Below, piece after piece: positions 1 to 5,639 of a stretch of 8,424 nucleotides of DNA. Each line of letters begins with the position of its first letter. Position 1 is the first letter of the stretch. The position numbers and the translations under genes were made by a program. The notes beneath the pieces are model-generated. The model ran no database searches. It saw only the letters and a list, made by a program, of their open reading frames with translations, and had not been told where the DNA came from. Source of the stretch: Planctomycetes bacterium RBG_16_41_13 (lineage in GTDB: Bacteria > Planctomycetota > Brocadiia > Brocadiales > Brocadiaceae); assembly GCA_001828295.1 (NCBI GenBank), contig MHYI01000272.1:1-8424 (forward strand), in the 5' to 3' direction.

Positions 1-1123
1 AAAGCACTCCGGTGTTGGAACATGGCACGTCTGCAAGCACACGGTCAAATTTGCAGCGAAAGGGGATTTTTCCTTCTGAAGCATCACCGCAGATGATGGT
101 AATGTTTTTGATGCCTAGTCTTTGGCAGTTTTCTTTTACACGATGCAGCCTTTTCAGGGAAATGTCTAAGGCGTAAATGCTGCCTTTGTTTTGTATTATT
201 TCGGCAATGTGTGTAGTTTTTCCCCCAGGCGCTGCGCACATATCCAATAGAGTGATTGCGCCGGCGGTGGATGTTTCTGCAATGAGAAACGTACCAACTT
301 TCATGGAGGTTATATCCTGCACCGAAAATAATCCATCAGAAAATCCAGGTATGTCAGAAACGACACTCTTGTTTACTATCAATGCATTGTTGTCTATTAC
401 ACGCGCAAGAATGCCCTTTTGTTCCAGGAGGGAAGCAAATTCATTGATTGAAGTTTTGTTCTGATTAATACGCAGAGATAATGTCGGTATGTAATTGTTC
501 GCCTTGCATATTTCTATTGTCTTGTCTTTCCCGTATCTGATGAGCCAGCGCTTTATCAACCATTCCGGATGGCTATAGTTTTTTGCGATATATGATGTAA
601 GGTTTTTCCCCGGATCGGGAAAGATAGGATCGTGGAACTCACACCAAACGTTTTCTTTCTTGTATAACAATTTTTGCGGATTGACATTTTCATAATCGAC
701 TGAATATTTATTCTTTATGGTTCGGTCCACTGCACGCAGGATCGCATTGGCAAAACGTGCGGCGTCTGGGCGCCGTATCAGATTTTTAACGAGTTCTACG
801 GAGGTATTTACCGCGGCAGAATGAGGAATTTTATCTAAAAAAACCATCTGATAGATTCCCAGACGCAAGGCATAGAGTAAACAAGGTTCTATTTTTTTAA
901 GCGGAATCTTAGAAAAGAAAGAAAGAATGGTATCAAGGGATAACCGATGACGGGTAATGCCGTTTACAAGTTCCAGGAGAAGGTGTTTGTCTAGCCTTGA
1001 TACATTCGGTTGTTGACATCGCTCCTCAACAAGTTCCTGTGAGAAAACATCTTTTTCATCAACCTTTCGCAGAATGCGAATACTTTCAAGGCGTACATCA
1101 ATCTTATTTGAGGAATTTTTCAA
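1..1123 (-). CDS. rsmB: 16S rRNA (cytosine-967-C5)-methyltransferase RsmB, 3' end cut off by the window
   Basis: RsmB uses S-adenosylmethionine to methylate C5 of C967 in 16S rRNA before 30S assembly. The frame reads without a stop from 1132 to the left edge and 374 codons are visible. The N-terminal part (about residues 8-150) has the NusB-like helical layout of RsmB, including RLESIRILRKVDE and LLLELVNGITRHRLSLD. The Rossmann methyltransferase domain follows, with the SAM-binding motif LDMCAAPGGKTT at residues 293-304. Motif IV, ADVPCSNTG with Cys368, lies at the edge. The catalytic TC motif VI and roughly 60-75 residues are outside the window. No ATG or GTG lies near the N-terminus in this frame. 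TTG at 1123-1121 is the only upstream common start and gives MKNSSNKIDVRLES. It overlaps the preceding gene by 20 nt, so translational coupling is likely; the ribosome site is weak. Family is certain, exact start less so. Confidence 0.93.
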   Translation of the reverse strand, partial: MKNSSNKIDVRLESIRILRKVDEKDVFSQELVEERCQQPNVSRLDKHLLLELVNGITRHRLSLDTILSFFSKIPLKKIEPCLLYALRLGIYQMVFLDKIPHSAAVNTSVELVKNLIRRPDAARFANAILRAVDRTIKNKYSVDYENVNPQKLLYKKENVWCEFHDPIFPDPGKNLTSYIAKNYSHPEWLIKRWLIRYGKDKTIEICKANNYIPTLSLRINQNKTSINEFASLLEQKGILARVIDNNALIVNKSVVSDIPGFSDGLFSVQDITSMKVGTFLIAETSTAGAITLLDMCAAPGGKTTHIAEIIQNKGSIYALDISLKRLHRVKENCQRLGIKNITIICGDASEGKIPFRCKFDRVLADVPCSNTGVL

Positions 1124-1547
1124 TTGCTTCTTTTACTTCATCCATATATACGTCAGTATCTTTGCAGTATCCATGTGGCCTGAGATTTGGCACTGCAAAA
1201 ATAGTTTTTGGGGCGGCGGCCATTAAACCGGTTCTTAATTCTTTTTCGCAGGCAATAGCAACAACTCCGTGTATCTCTTCTGATTTTACTTTTTGAAGGG
1301 CAACACGTCCTCCGGTGGCAAGAGATATGTGTACGCCGTATTTTTCAGAAAATTCTATCAGATCTTTTATCTTGCACTTTCCGCAGCGTTTACATTCATT
1401 CAAATCGTTCTTTACATTTTGTTTACACTCAGAGTGTTGAATACAATGCGGGAAGAGAATAAGTAAATTTTTTGAAGAGCATTTTTTCTTCCTTAGTTTT
1501 ACCATAAGATTATTGATAGAAACAAACTTCTTATCAATAAATTCCAT
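1104..1547 (-). CDS. DUF116 family cysteine-rich protein
   Basis: This 147-residue protein matches the DUF116 pattern: LLILFPHC near residues 28-35, a CKRCGKC cluster at 52-58 (Cys52, 55, 58), the ATGGRVAL turn at 77-84, VAIACEKEL around Cys100 and RPHGYC ending at Cys128. Eight cysteines (23, 35, 41, 52, 55, 58, 100, 128) in a short soluble protein suggest metal or Fe-S binding; this is inference, as no function is established for the family to my knowledge. Many family members have an extra N-terminal, often membrane, segment; here the core is preceded by only about 27 residues and no membrane helix is visible. An AGAGG ribosome site (1557-1561) lies 9 nt before ATG, which supports the start. 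It sits 31 nt after fmt and overlaps rsmB, an arrangement I recall from several anaerobic lineages, implying a link to translation initiation or rRNA modification. Confidence 0.85.
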   Translation of the reverse strand: MEFIDKKFVSINNLMVKLRKKKCSSKNLLILFPHCIQHSECKQNVKNDLNECKRCGKCKIKDLIEFSEKYGVHISLATGGRVALQKVKSEEIHGVVAIACEKELRTGLMAAAPKTIFAVPNLRPHGYCKDTDVYMDEVKEAIEKFLK

Positions 1548-1578
1548 AATTATCGGCCTCTTATAAAAATGTTAGTGT

Positions 1579-2544
1579 TTATGCAGTAAATATGTCCTGA
1601 GATGCAACTTTGTAGCCACGGATAAAATCCTGCGCATCCATTGCGCGTTTCCCTTCAGGTTGCAATTGCGTGATACAAATAGAGCCATCCAATGTTGCAA
1701 CATGAATTCCACAGGTTGCCGTTTCGACAACTGTTCCCGGTATAATAGATTCCTGAGTGCGACATCCCTCATGAATATGTGTCTTTAACAGAATAATCCT
1801 CTTTCTCGTTTCTGGCAGGTTGTTCTTATTGTAAAACGCATATGCACCGGGAACAGGCGTAACGCCACGTATTCGATTATGAATTTCTTGTGTTTTTTTT
1901 GACCAGGAGATCAACCCGTCTTCTTTTTTCAGTTTTGGAGCAAAAGTCACTTTTTTCTCATCTTGTTTCTTATAACGCGCTGTTTCTGTTGCAACACTAT
2001 CCAATGTTTCCAATAACAACTCAGCGCCCATAAAGGATAATCTTTTTTCAAGCTCCCCTGCATTTTCGTCCGGGGATATTGAAGCGCTTTTTTGCGCAAT
2101 AATATCACCTGCATCCATTTTGAGGGTCATCACCATAGAAGTTACGCCACTCATAGTTTCTCCTTTTATAATTGCCCAGTTTATGGGGGCAGCTCCACGG
2201 TATTCTGGCAACAAAGATGAGTGTATATTTATACATTTGAATCGTGGAATGTCAATTATCTGGCTGGATAAAAGTTGCCCGAATGCAACAACCACGATAA
2301 AGTCAGGGGCATATCTTTTCAATTGTTTTATCACGGATTCATCATTTACGTTGGCTGGTTGTAATATTTCCCCTCCCAATTCCAGCGCTTTGATTTTTAC
2401 CGGCGAAGGGCAGGGTCTTTTGCTTCTTCCTTTTGGCCGGTCTGGTTGCGTTACCACGGCAACAACATTATACATTGATTTTGCCAAGGAACTCAGGCTG
2501 GGAACTGCAAATTCCGGGGTTCCCATAAAAATAACGTTCATCAT
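1579..2544 (-). CDS. fmt: Methionyl-tRNA formyltransferase
   Basis: Fmt transfers a formyl group from 10-formyl-tetrahydrofolate to methionine on initiator tRNA. The 321 residues are the normal length. The N-terminal formyltransferase Rossmann domain opens with NVIFMGTPEFAVPSL. The flexible loop that contacts the acceptor stem is seen as DRPKGRSKRP at 35-44. The catalytic triad is intact at the usual numbering: Asn106 and His108 in INIHSSLLPEYRGAAPI, and Asp144 in KMDAGD. The C-terminal tRNA-binding barrel begins near residue 205 with PKLKKEDGLISW and includes RIRGVTPVPGAYA. Two adjacent ATG codons (2544 and 2541) are possible starts. The nearest purine-rich stretch (AAGGAA) is too far upstream to choose between them. 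It lies 56 nt after def and 31 nt before the DUF116 gene, in one minus-strand operon. Confidence 0.98.
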   Translation of the reverse strand: MMNVIFMGTPEFAVPSLSSLAKSMYNVVAVVTQPDRPKGRSKRPCPSPVKIKALELGGEILQPANVNDESVIKQLKRYAPDFIVVVAFGQLLSSQIIDIPRFKCINIHSSLLPEYRGAAPINWAIIKGETMSGVTSMVMTLKMDAGDIIAQKSASISPDENAGELEKRLSFMGAELLLETLDSVATETARYKKQDEKKVTFAPKLKKEDGLISWSKKTQEIHNRIRGVTPVPGAYAFYNKNNLPETRKRIILLKTHIHEGCRTQESIIPGTVVETATCGIHVATLDGSICITQLQPEGKRAMDAQDFIRGYKVASQDIFTA

Positions 2545-2600
2545 TTAACCAACCAACTGTTCCTTTTCCCACTCTTTTTCAGATTGTGCAAAAGAGCATA

Positions 2601-3113
2601 TTAAACCGGAACCCGGTCTTTTTTATATGTCCGCTCTAATTCTTTTAATTGTTGAGATGCAGCAAGTCTGCTGGCAGGGCTCATTCTGTCTATGAAAAGA
2701 CATCCATTCAGATGGTCAAGCTCGTGTTGCCATGCACGGGCAAGTAAATCTTCCAGAACAACCTCAATTTTCTGTCCATTAAGATTATACGCACATACCT
2801 TAATTTTGCGGGTTCTTATAACCTTTCCCATAATGCCTGGAAAACTTAAACATCCTTCTTCTTTACTTGTTTCACCAGCTTCTTCCATGATTGATGGGTT
2901 GATAAACACCTTATCGTCAACATTATTTCCAACAACATCAATAACGAATAAACGTACAGACCAGCCTACCTGTGGCGCCGCCAACCCAATACCCTGTGCA
3001 TGGTGCATCAATTCGATCATTTTTTCTGCCTTTTTATACACATCTGCATTGATTTCTGTCAGGGGTTTTGCCTTTTGACGTAATACAGGAGTAGGATAAG
3101 TAACAATATTCAC
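2601..3113 (-). CDS. def: Peptide deformylase
   Basis: This metalloenzyme removes the N-formyl group from nascent proteins as they leave the ribosome. All three signature motifs are present: GIGLAAPQVG at residues 41-50, EEGCLS at 85-90 with metal ligand Cys88, and HELDH at 130-134, with two metal-binding histidines and the catalytic glutamate. The length of 170 residues is typical. The N-terminus NIVTYPTPVLRQKAKPL aligns naturally with family starts (pattern YPDPVLR.KA.PV). The start is a GTG at 3113-3111; no ATG or other usual start lies between it and the upstream in-frame stop. No Shine-Dalgarno is visible: the preceding 20 nt are mainly a run of ten A. It is the first gene of the def-fmt-DUF116-rsmB operon and has a leader of about 100 nt from a candidate promoter at 3218-3246. 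Confidence 0.97.
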   Translation of the reverse strand: MNIVTYPTPVLRQKAKPLTEINADVYKKAEKMIELMHHAQGIGLAAPQVGWSVRLFVIDVVGNNVDDKVFINPSIMEEAGETSKEEGCLSFPGIMGKVIRTRKIKVCAYNLNGQKIEVVLEDLLARAWQHELDHLNGCLFIDRMSPASRLAASQQLKELERTYKKDRVPV

Positions 3114-3178
3114 TTGATTTTTTTTTTGGAAAATATAAAAAGGTTAAAAGATGCCCGGGAGATAACTGCCTTTTTTAG

Positions 3179-3196
3179 AAAACTAAAGTGTTACAA
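3179..3196 (-). repeat. 18-nt dispersed motif, copy in the def leader
   Basis: Read on the minus strand this is TTGTAACACTTTAGTTTT, identical over all 18 nt to plus-strand 5428-5445. The copy falls inside the predicted untranslated leader of def, between promoter and start codon. The flanks differ, so the similarity is limited to the motif. An exact 18-nt match in 8.4 kb is unlikely by chance even allowing for AT richness. Function is unknown: possible leftover end of a mobile repeat or a shared regulatory site. Confidence 0.6.
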
Positions 3197-3217
3197 TTCA
3201 ACTAACCGACTTTCTCA

Positions 3218-3246
3218 AATATAATAAAAACAAACAATAATTGCAA
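3218..3246 (-). promoter_or_regulatory. Candidate sigma70-type promoter for the def operon
   Basis: On the minus strand TTGCAA (3246-3241, 4 of 6 matches to the -35 consensus) and TATATT (3223-3218, 5 of 6) are separated by 17 nt. Transcription would start near 3211, giving an untranslated leader of about 98 nt before the def GTG. The region is very AT-rich, so a chance match is possible. Position and spacing favour it because it is the only good pair seen upstream of def. Confidence 0.45.
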
Positions 3247-3302
3247 GTTACAAAAAAGCTTGATAACGGCATTCCCGGGTAAATTTTCACCTATTTCTTT
3301 GC

Positions 3303-3330
3303 TTGACATACTATAATCGTTGGCTATAAT
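3303..3330 (+). promoter_or_regulatory. Strong sigma70-type promoter for the hemerythrin operon
   Basis: TTGACA (3303-3308) and TATAAT (3325-3330) both match the consensus in all six positions, with a 16-nt spacer. Transcription would start near 3337, about 50 nt before the TTG start at 3389. Such a complete match predicts high basal activity unless repressed, and a perfect inverted repeat overlaps the -10 box. Confidence 0.85.
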
Positions 3331-3345
3331 AATTGTTTAATTATT
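3328..3345. promoter_or_regulatory. Inverted repeat over the -10/start region, possible operator
   Basis: AATAATT (3328-3334), a GTTT spacer and AATTATT (3339-3345) form a perfect 7-bp inverted repeat. It overlaps the last three bases of the -10 box and the expected transcription start. A regulator bound here would block RNA polymerase. AT-rich inverted repeats also arise by chance, and no specific regulator family is recognised. Confidence 0.4.
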
Positions 3346-3376
3346 GCGATTGCTGACACTATGATAGCATTGAATT

Positions 3377-3385
3377 AAGGAGGGG
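3377..3385 (+). promoter_or_regulatory. Ribosome binding site that fixes a TTG start
   Basis: AAGGAGGGG is close to a full anti-Shine-Dalgarno complement. AGGAGG (3378-3383) ends 5 nt before TTG at 3389. No ATG or GTG in this frame lies within a good distance, so the TTG is the likely start of the hemerythrin-like gene. Confidence 0.85.
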
Positions 3386-3388
3386 TTT

Positions 3389-4186
3389 TTGAAAAATATC
3401 TTAAATAAAGAAATAAAGGGGATTATTGATACTTATCCGGAAGTAGGCAAAATTCTTGAAGAGTATGGCATAGGGTGTGCGCCATGCTCTGTTGGAAGTT
3501 GCTTAATGAAGGATATCGTTGGAATTCATAATCTTGATCCTCTGCAAGAAGCAACATTGATGTATAGAATAGAAAAGGTTATTTATCCGGACAGGGATGT
3601 TCCTGAGCCAAAGGTGGATTTGACAAAGATGGCTACTCCCAGGAAAATTACATATTCTCCTTCGGTGAAGAAACTTGTTGATGAACATGTTCTCATTAAA
3701 CGGCTTTTGGCTCTCATTCCCTCCATTGTTGAATATATTGAAAGTAGCATGGAAGTAGATAAAGACCTTGTGCTAAGTTGCGTTGATTTTATACGTAATT
3801 ATGCTGACAAATATCATCATATGAAGGAAGAAGACATTCTATTTAAATACATTGATGAAAATGCTGAAATTATACAGATTATGTATAAAGATCACGATAC
3901 AGGAAGAAACCATGTCCGGCAAGTAGTAGAGGGGGTGGGAAGTGGTGACAAGGCTGCGATAAAAGAGCACCTTTTGGGATACATGGATTTACTTACACAG
4001 CATATCAAGAAAGAAGATGAAATCCTTTATCCCTGGATTGATCGTCAATTATCTGATACGCAGGTGGGTGAAATGTTTCAAAGATGTAATGCGGCAGATG
4101 CTTCTGTTGGGGATGAATTGCCAAGGAAGTACGAGAATTTTATTAATGAGTTAGAAGGAAAATTTTTAATGGAGGTTGTAAAATGA
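3389..4186 (+). CDS. Hemerythrin-like di-iron protein with N-terminal DUF1858-like cysteine domain (RIC/YtfE-like)
   Basis: This 265-residue soluble protein has two parts. Residues 5-50 (IKGIIDTYPEVGKILEEYGI, then Cys30, Cys33 and Cys38) resemble the DUF1858/ScdA_N type of small helical domain. Residues 88-218 form a hemerythrin four-helix bundle. Candidate iron ligands are His100 (VDEHVLIKR), His144 and Glu148 (HHMKEED), His175 (GRNHVR; His169 is nearby) and His205 with Glu209 (QHIKKEDE). Order and spacing match the RIC (YtfE) iron-sulfur cluster repair proteins. Known relatives repair Fe-S clusters after nitric oxide or oxidative damage, or bind oxygen or NO; which applies here is inference. 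The start is TTG with a strong AAGGAGG. It is the first gene of a two-gene operon behind a consensus promoter, and its stop overlaps the next start as ATGA. The hemerythrin domain is clear; the physiological role is open. Confidence 0.88.
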   Translation: MKNILNKEIKGIIDTYPEVGKILEEYGIGCAPCSVGSCLMKDIVGIHNLDPLQEATLMYRIEKVIYPDRDVPEPKVDLTKMATPRKITYSPSVKKLVDEHVLIKRLLALIPSIVEYIESSMEVDKDLVLSCVDFIRNYADKYHHMKEEDILFKYIDENAEIIQIMYKDHDTGRNHVRQVVEGVGSGDKAAIKEHLLGYMDLLTQHIKKEDEILYPWIDRQLSDTQVGEMFQRCNAADASVGDELPRKYENFINELEGKFLMEVVK

Positions 4187-4644
4187 GTGGTTGTCCAGGA
4201 TCAAGAACGATAGATTTTAGTGAAAAGGAAGAACAAGGCGAGAGTGAATCAGGCAAGCGCCAGTCTCAGCTAAGGCAGTGGCCGTTACAGTTGCACCTGG
4301 TCTCTCCCCATGCACCTTATTTTCAGGAAAAAGACATTTTATTGGTCGCTGACTGTGTTCCTTTTGCATTAGCTGATTTCCATAAGGATTATCTGAAAGG
4401 GAAAAGCATTGCTATTGCTTGCCCGAAATTGGATTCGGACCAAGAGGTCTATATAGAAAAAGTGAAGTCTTTAATTGATGACGCAAAGATTAATACTTTG
4501 ACCGTAATGATCATGCAGGTACCCTGTTGCTTTGGATTAGTTCAGGTAGCAAAGGGGGGCGCAGAAAAGGCGACCCGTAAAATACCGGTTAAGCAGGTTG
4601 TCGTCGGTATTGAAGGTGGCGTTTTATCTGAAGAATGGATTTAA
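4183..4644 (+). CDS. Cysteine-containing CPGS-type Fe-S/redox protein lacking a ferredoxin domain
   Basis: The 153-residue protein begins MSGCPGSRT and continues with a charged linker (about 11-28) and a compact alpha/beta domain (32-153). Conserved-looking cysteines are Cys4, Cys58 (VADCVPFALADFHKDYL), Cys80 (IACPKLD) and Cys115-Cys116 (MQVPCCFG). I recall this domain as the C-terminal half of proteins from Geobacter-type anaerobes annotated as 4Fe-4S ferredoxin-like, in which two CxxCxxC clusters precede the CPGS motif. Here those clusters are absent and the gene starts at the CPGS motif. The start is supported by GGAGG at 4171-4175, 7 nt upstream, and by the ATGA overlap with the hemerythrin-like gene, so this is a genuine short form rather than a broken gene. 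No signal peptide or membrane helix. Likely works with the upstream di-iron protein in redox or Fe-S handling; reaction unknown. Confidence 0.75.
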   Translation: MSGCPGSRTIDFSEKEEQGESESGKRQSQLRQWPLQLHLVSPHAPYFQEKDILLVADCVPFALADFHKDYLKGKSIAIACPKLDSDQEVYIEKVKSLIDDAKINTLTVMIMQVPCCFGLVQVAKGGAEKATRKIPVKQVVVGIEGGVLSEEWI

Positions 4645-4673
4645 TATTTCAAAAATCCCTATTTTTACTAATG

Positions 4674-4712
4674 AAAAAAATCCCTGAGTTTAATTACTCA
4701 GGGATTTTTTTT
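4674..4712. terminator. Bidirectional rho-independent terminator
   Basis: Seven A and the arm TCCCTGAGT (4674-4689) pair perfectly with ACTCAGGGA and eight T (4696-4712) around a 6-nt TTAATT loop. The A and T tracts make it a terminator on both strands. It ends the hemerythrin/CPGS operon. On the minus strand it ends the 178-aa gene, whose stop codon starts only 3 nt away. AAAAATCCCT at 4651-4660 repeats part of the left arm and could pair alternatively with the right arm. Confidence 0.93.
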
Positions 4713-4714
4713 CT

Positions 4715-5251
4715 TTATATTTGAAAAATCAGACGTTGTGCGTTGGTGCTTTCCCCGCGTTTTAAATCAACTATTAATTCTTTTCCCGTTCCCAAAAATT
4801 CATATACCAACTTTCCTCCGCCAGAATCTGAGTGACTATTAAACAAGGTTTTGCCAGAAACGGTTTTGCCGTCAAGACTTGCCGCAAATATTTTTAACGG
4901 AAGGCAACACGCTGCTTGAAAAATCAAATGGCCCTTCAATTCAATAAGATGGGTATAGTGTGGTATTTTTCTGTCGGTTGGTCGATTATTATTTGCGTTA
5001 ATGGGTATTGTATTTTGCGGCGTATTGTTGTGTTGTGGCTGAGTTTTGATCATATGCTTTTCTGAAGCTTGAATTGAATTTTCCAGGTATTTGTCATTAA
5101 GCAAATTTGCACAATGGAGAACCGACATTGCATCTGCCCTGTCAAGTGCATACTCATGGGGCGTCTTACCGGTATTTTTTCTCTCTCGATTGCTTGTAAC
5201 CTTTTGAGCGGAAAAATCAATTAATGGAAGTTCTTTGTAGGTTAAATTCAT
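4715..5251 (-). CDS. Hypothetical protein, 178 aa, unrecognised
   Basis: I do not recognise this protein. It has three parts. An N-terminal segment (1-60) includes a probable helix with DRADAMSVLHCANLLNDKYLE. A polar, asparagine/glutamine/threonine-rich linker (about 62-96, for example PQHNNTPQN) follows. The C-terminal region (98-178) alternates hydrophobic and polar residues as expected for a beta sandwich: HLIELKGHLIFQAACC, PLKIFAASLDGKT, KLVYEFLGTGKELIVDLKRG. Cys47, Cys115 and Cys116 are present without a metal motif. No signal peptide or membrane helix is seen, so it is probably cytoplasmic. The ATG at 5251 has no clear ribosome site or promoter. The ending is supported by the strong terminator just past the stop. 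It is separated from the 839-aa gene by 388 nt containing repeats, so an operon with that gene is doubtful. It could be a lineage-specific gene. Confidence 0.65.
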   Translation of the reverse strand: MNLTYKELPLIDFSAQKVTSNRERKNTGKTPHEYALDRADAMSVLHCANLLNDKYLENSIQASEKHMIKTQPQHNNTPQNTIPINANNNRPTDRKIPHYTHLIELKGHLIFQAACCLPLKIFAASLDGKTVSGKTLFNSHSDSGGGKLVYEFLGTGKELIVDLKRGESTNAQRLIFQI

Positions 5252-5427
5252 AGGTTATTTTTAAAATGTCTCGAAGGCCACGAAGAAAACCATACAAAAC
5301 AATAATGGTTTTTACAGAGTTGACGACAGCGGTTTATGACTTTGCAGATTAATCCCAATTTTTGCCCTTTTTATAAGAAATGGTTGTCATGATTAATTGT
5401 TATTGTCAGGCTAAAAATATGCAGATT

Positions 5428-5445
5428 TTGTAACACTTTAGTTTT
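5428..5445 (+). repeat. 18-nt dispersed motif, copy beside the TAAA-hairpin element
   Basis: TTGTAACACTTTAGTTTT, an exact match to the minus strand of 3196-3179. The inner CACTTTAGT (5434-5442) is also the reverse complement of ACTAAAGTG in the hairpin at 5536-5544. The three copies of ACTAAAGTG in this window are therefore all intergenic, which suggests a common repeat family. Confidence 0.6.
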
Positions 5446-5463
5446 TTGGAAAATCCATCCATT

Positions 5464-5593
5464 TGTGTTTAACCGCATGGGGTATAATTGAAGGTCATGG
5501 CTAAAGCCGATGTATTTTATCACGGATATCCCCACACTAAAGTGCGGAGTTAATGGAGGTAAAATTTGTACCAGGCACCAATTTTTAAACACA
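5464..5593. repeat. MITE/REP-like element with two TAAA-loop hairpins
   Basis: TGTGTTTAA (5464-5472) and TTAAACACA (5585-5593) are perfect 9-bp inverted repeats bounding 130 nt. Inside are two small hairpins with the same loop: GGC-TAAA-GCC (5499-5508) and CAC-TAAA-GTG (5535-5544). Between the second hairpin and the right end is ACCAGGCACCA (5570-5580), resembling degenerate GGTGCC-type palindromes seen in REP elements. Paired short hairpins of fixed loop are typical of REP/BIME sequences moved by a RAYT transposase in trans. No target-site duplication was obvious, and no transposase is in the window. The exact borders are uncertain, and the 18-nt motif to the left may belong to the same unit. 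Confidence 0.5.
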
Positions 5594-5639
5594 TAGTAAA
5601 TCATCGGGGTTATTTATTAAATAAAAATACTGTTTTACG

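Larger units (their letters stand above)
5252..5639. other. 388-nt non-coding gap between the two orphan genes, repeat-rich
   Basis: No convincing gene is seen. From the left it holds a phrase built on CGAAGGCCACGAAGAAAA (5272-5289), which looks like intergenic repeat filler. A weak hairpin follows, AAAACCAT (5286-5293) with ATGGTTTT (5305-5312), and it has a short T run. Next come the 18-nt dispersed motif (5428-5445) and the repeat element at 5464-5593. An AT palindrome TTTATTAAATAAA (5613-5625) lies close to the end of the 839-aa gene. No strong terminator for that gene and no clear promoter for the 178-aa gene were found. A 77-codon minus-strand open frame across 5371-5604 is explained by the repeat and lacks coding features. 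Confidence 0.6.

Noticed and set aside
177..464. Open plus-strand frame of 95 codons
   Set aside because: Antisense to the SAM-binding part of rsmB, with no features of its own.
997..1296. Open plus-strand frame of 99 codons spanning the rsmB/DUF116 junction
   Set aside because: Antisense to two recognised genes and begins inside rsmB coding sequence.
2120..2548. Open plus-strand frame of 142 codons
   Set aside because: It lies antisense across the N-terminal half of fmt, and its translation shows no domain; the fmt frame has all catalytic residues.
2692..3078. Open plus-strand frame of 128 codons
   Set aside because: Antisense to def, whose three metal motifs are intact on the other strand; the translation is cysteine/serine-rich shadow sequence.
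3154..3279. Two CCCGGG palindromes (3154-3159 and 3274-3279) flanking the def promoter, each near a GATAAC
   Set aside because: Flanks do not match beyond TCCCGGG in inverted orientation; six-base palindromes at this distance are weak evidence for an operator pair.
3312..3317. A second TATAAT just downstream of the TTGACA
   Set aside because: Only 3 nt from the -35 box, too close to work with it; the TATAAT at 3325-3330 has proper spacing.
5286..5312. Hairpin AAAACCAT/ATGGTTTT as a terminator
   Set aside because: Only 8 AT-rich pairs with an 11-nt loop, and it lies just upstream of the 178-aa gene with no clear transcript to end; noted in the gap description only.
5371..5604. 77-codon minus-strand frame in the gap between the orphan genes
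   Set aside because: It runs through the inverted repeats and hairpins, has no ribosome site and no recognisable domain; the repeat explains the sequence better.
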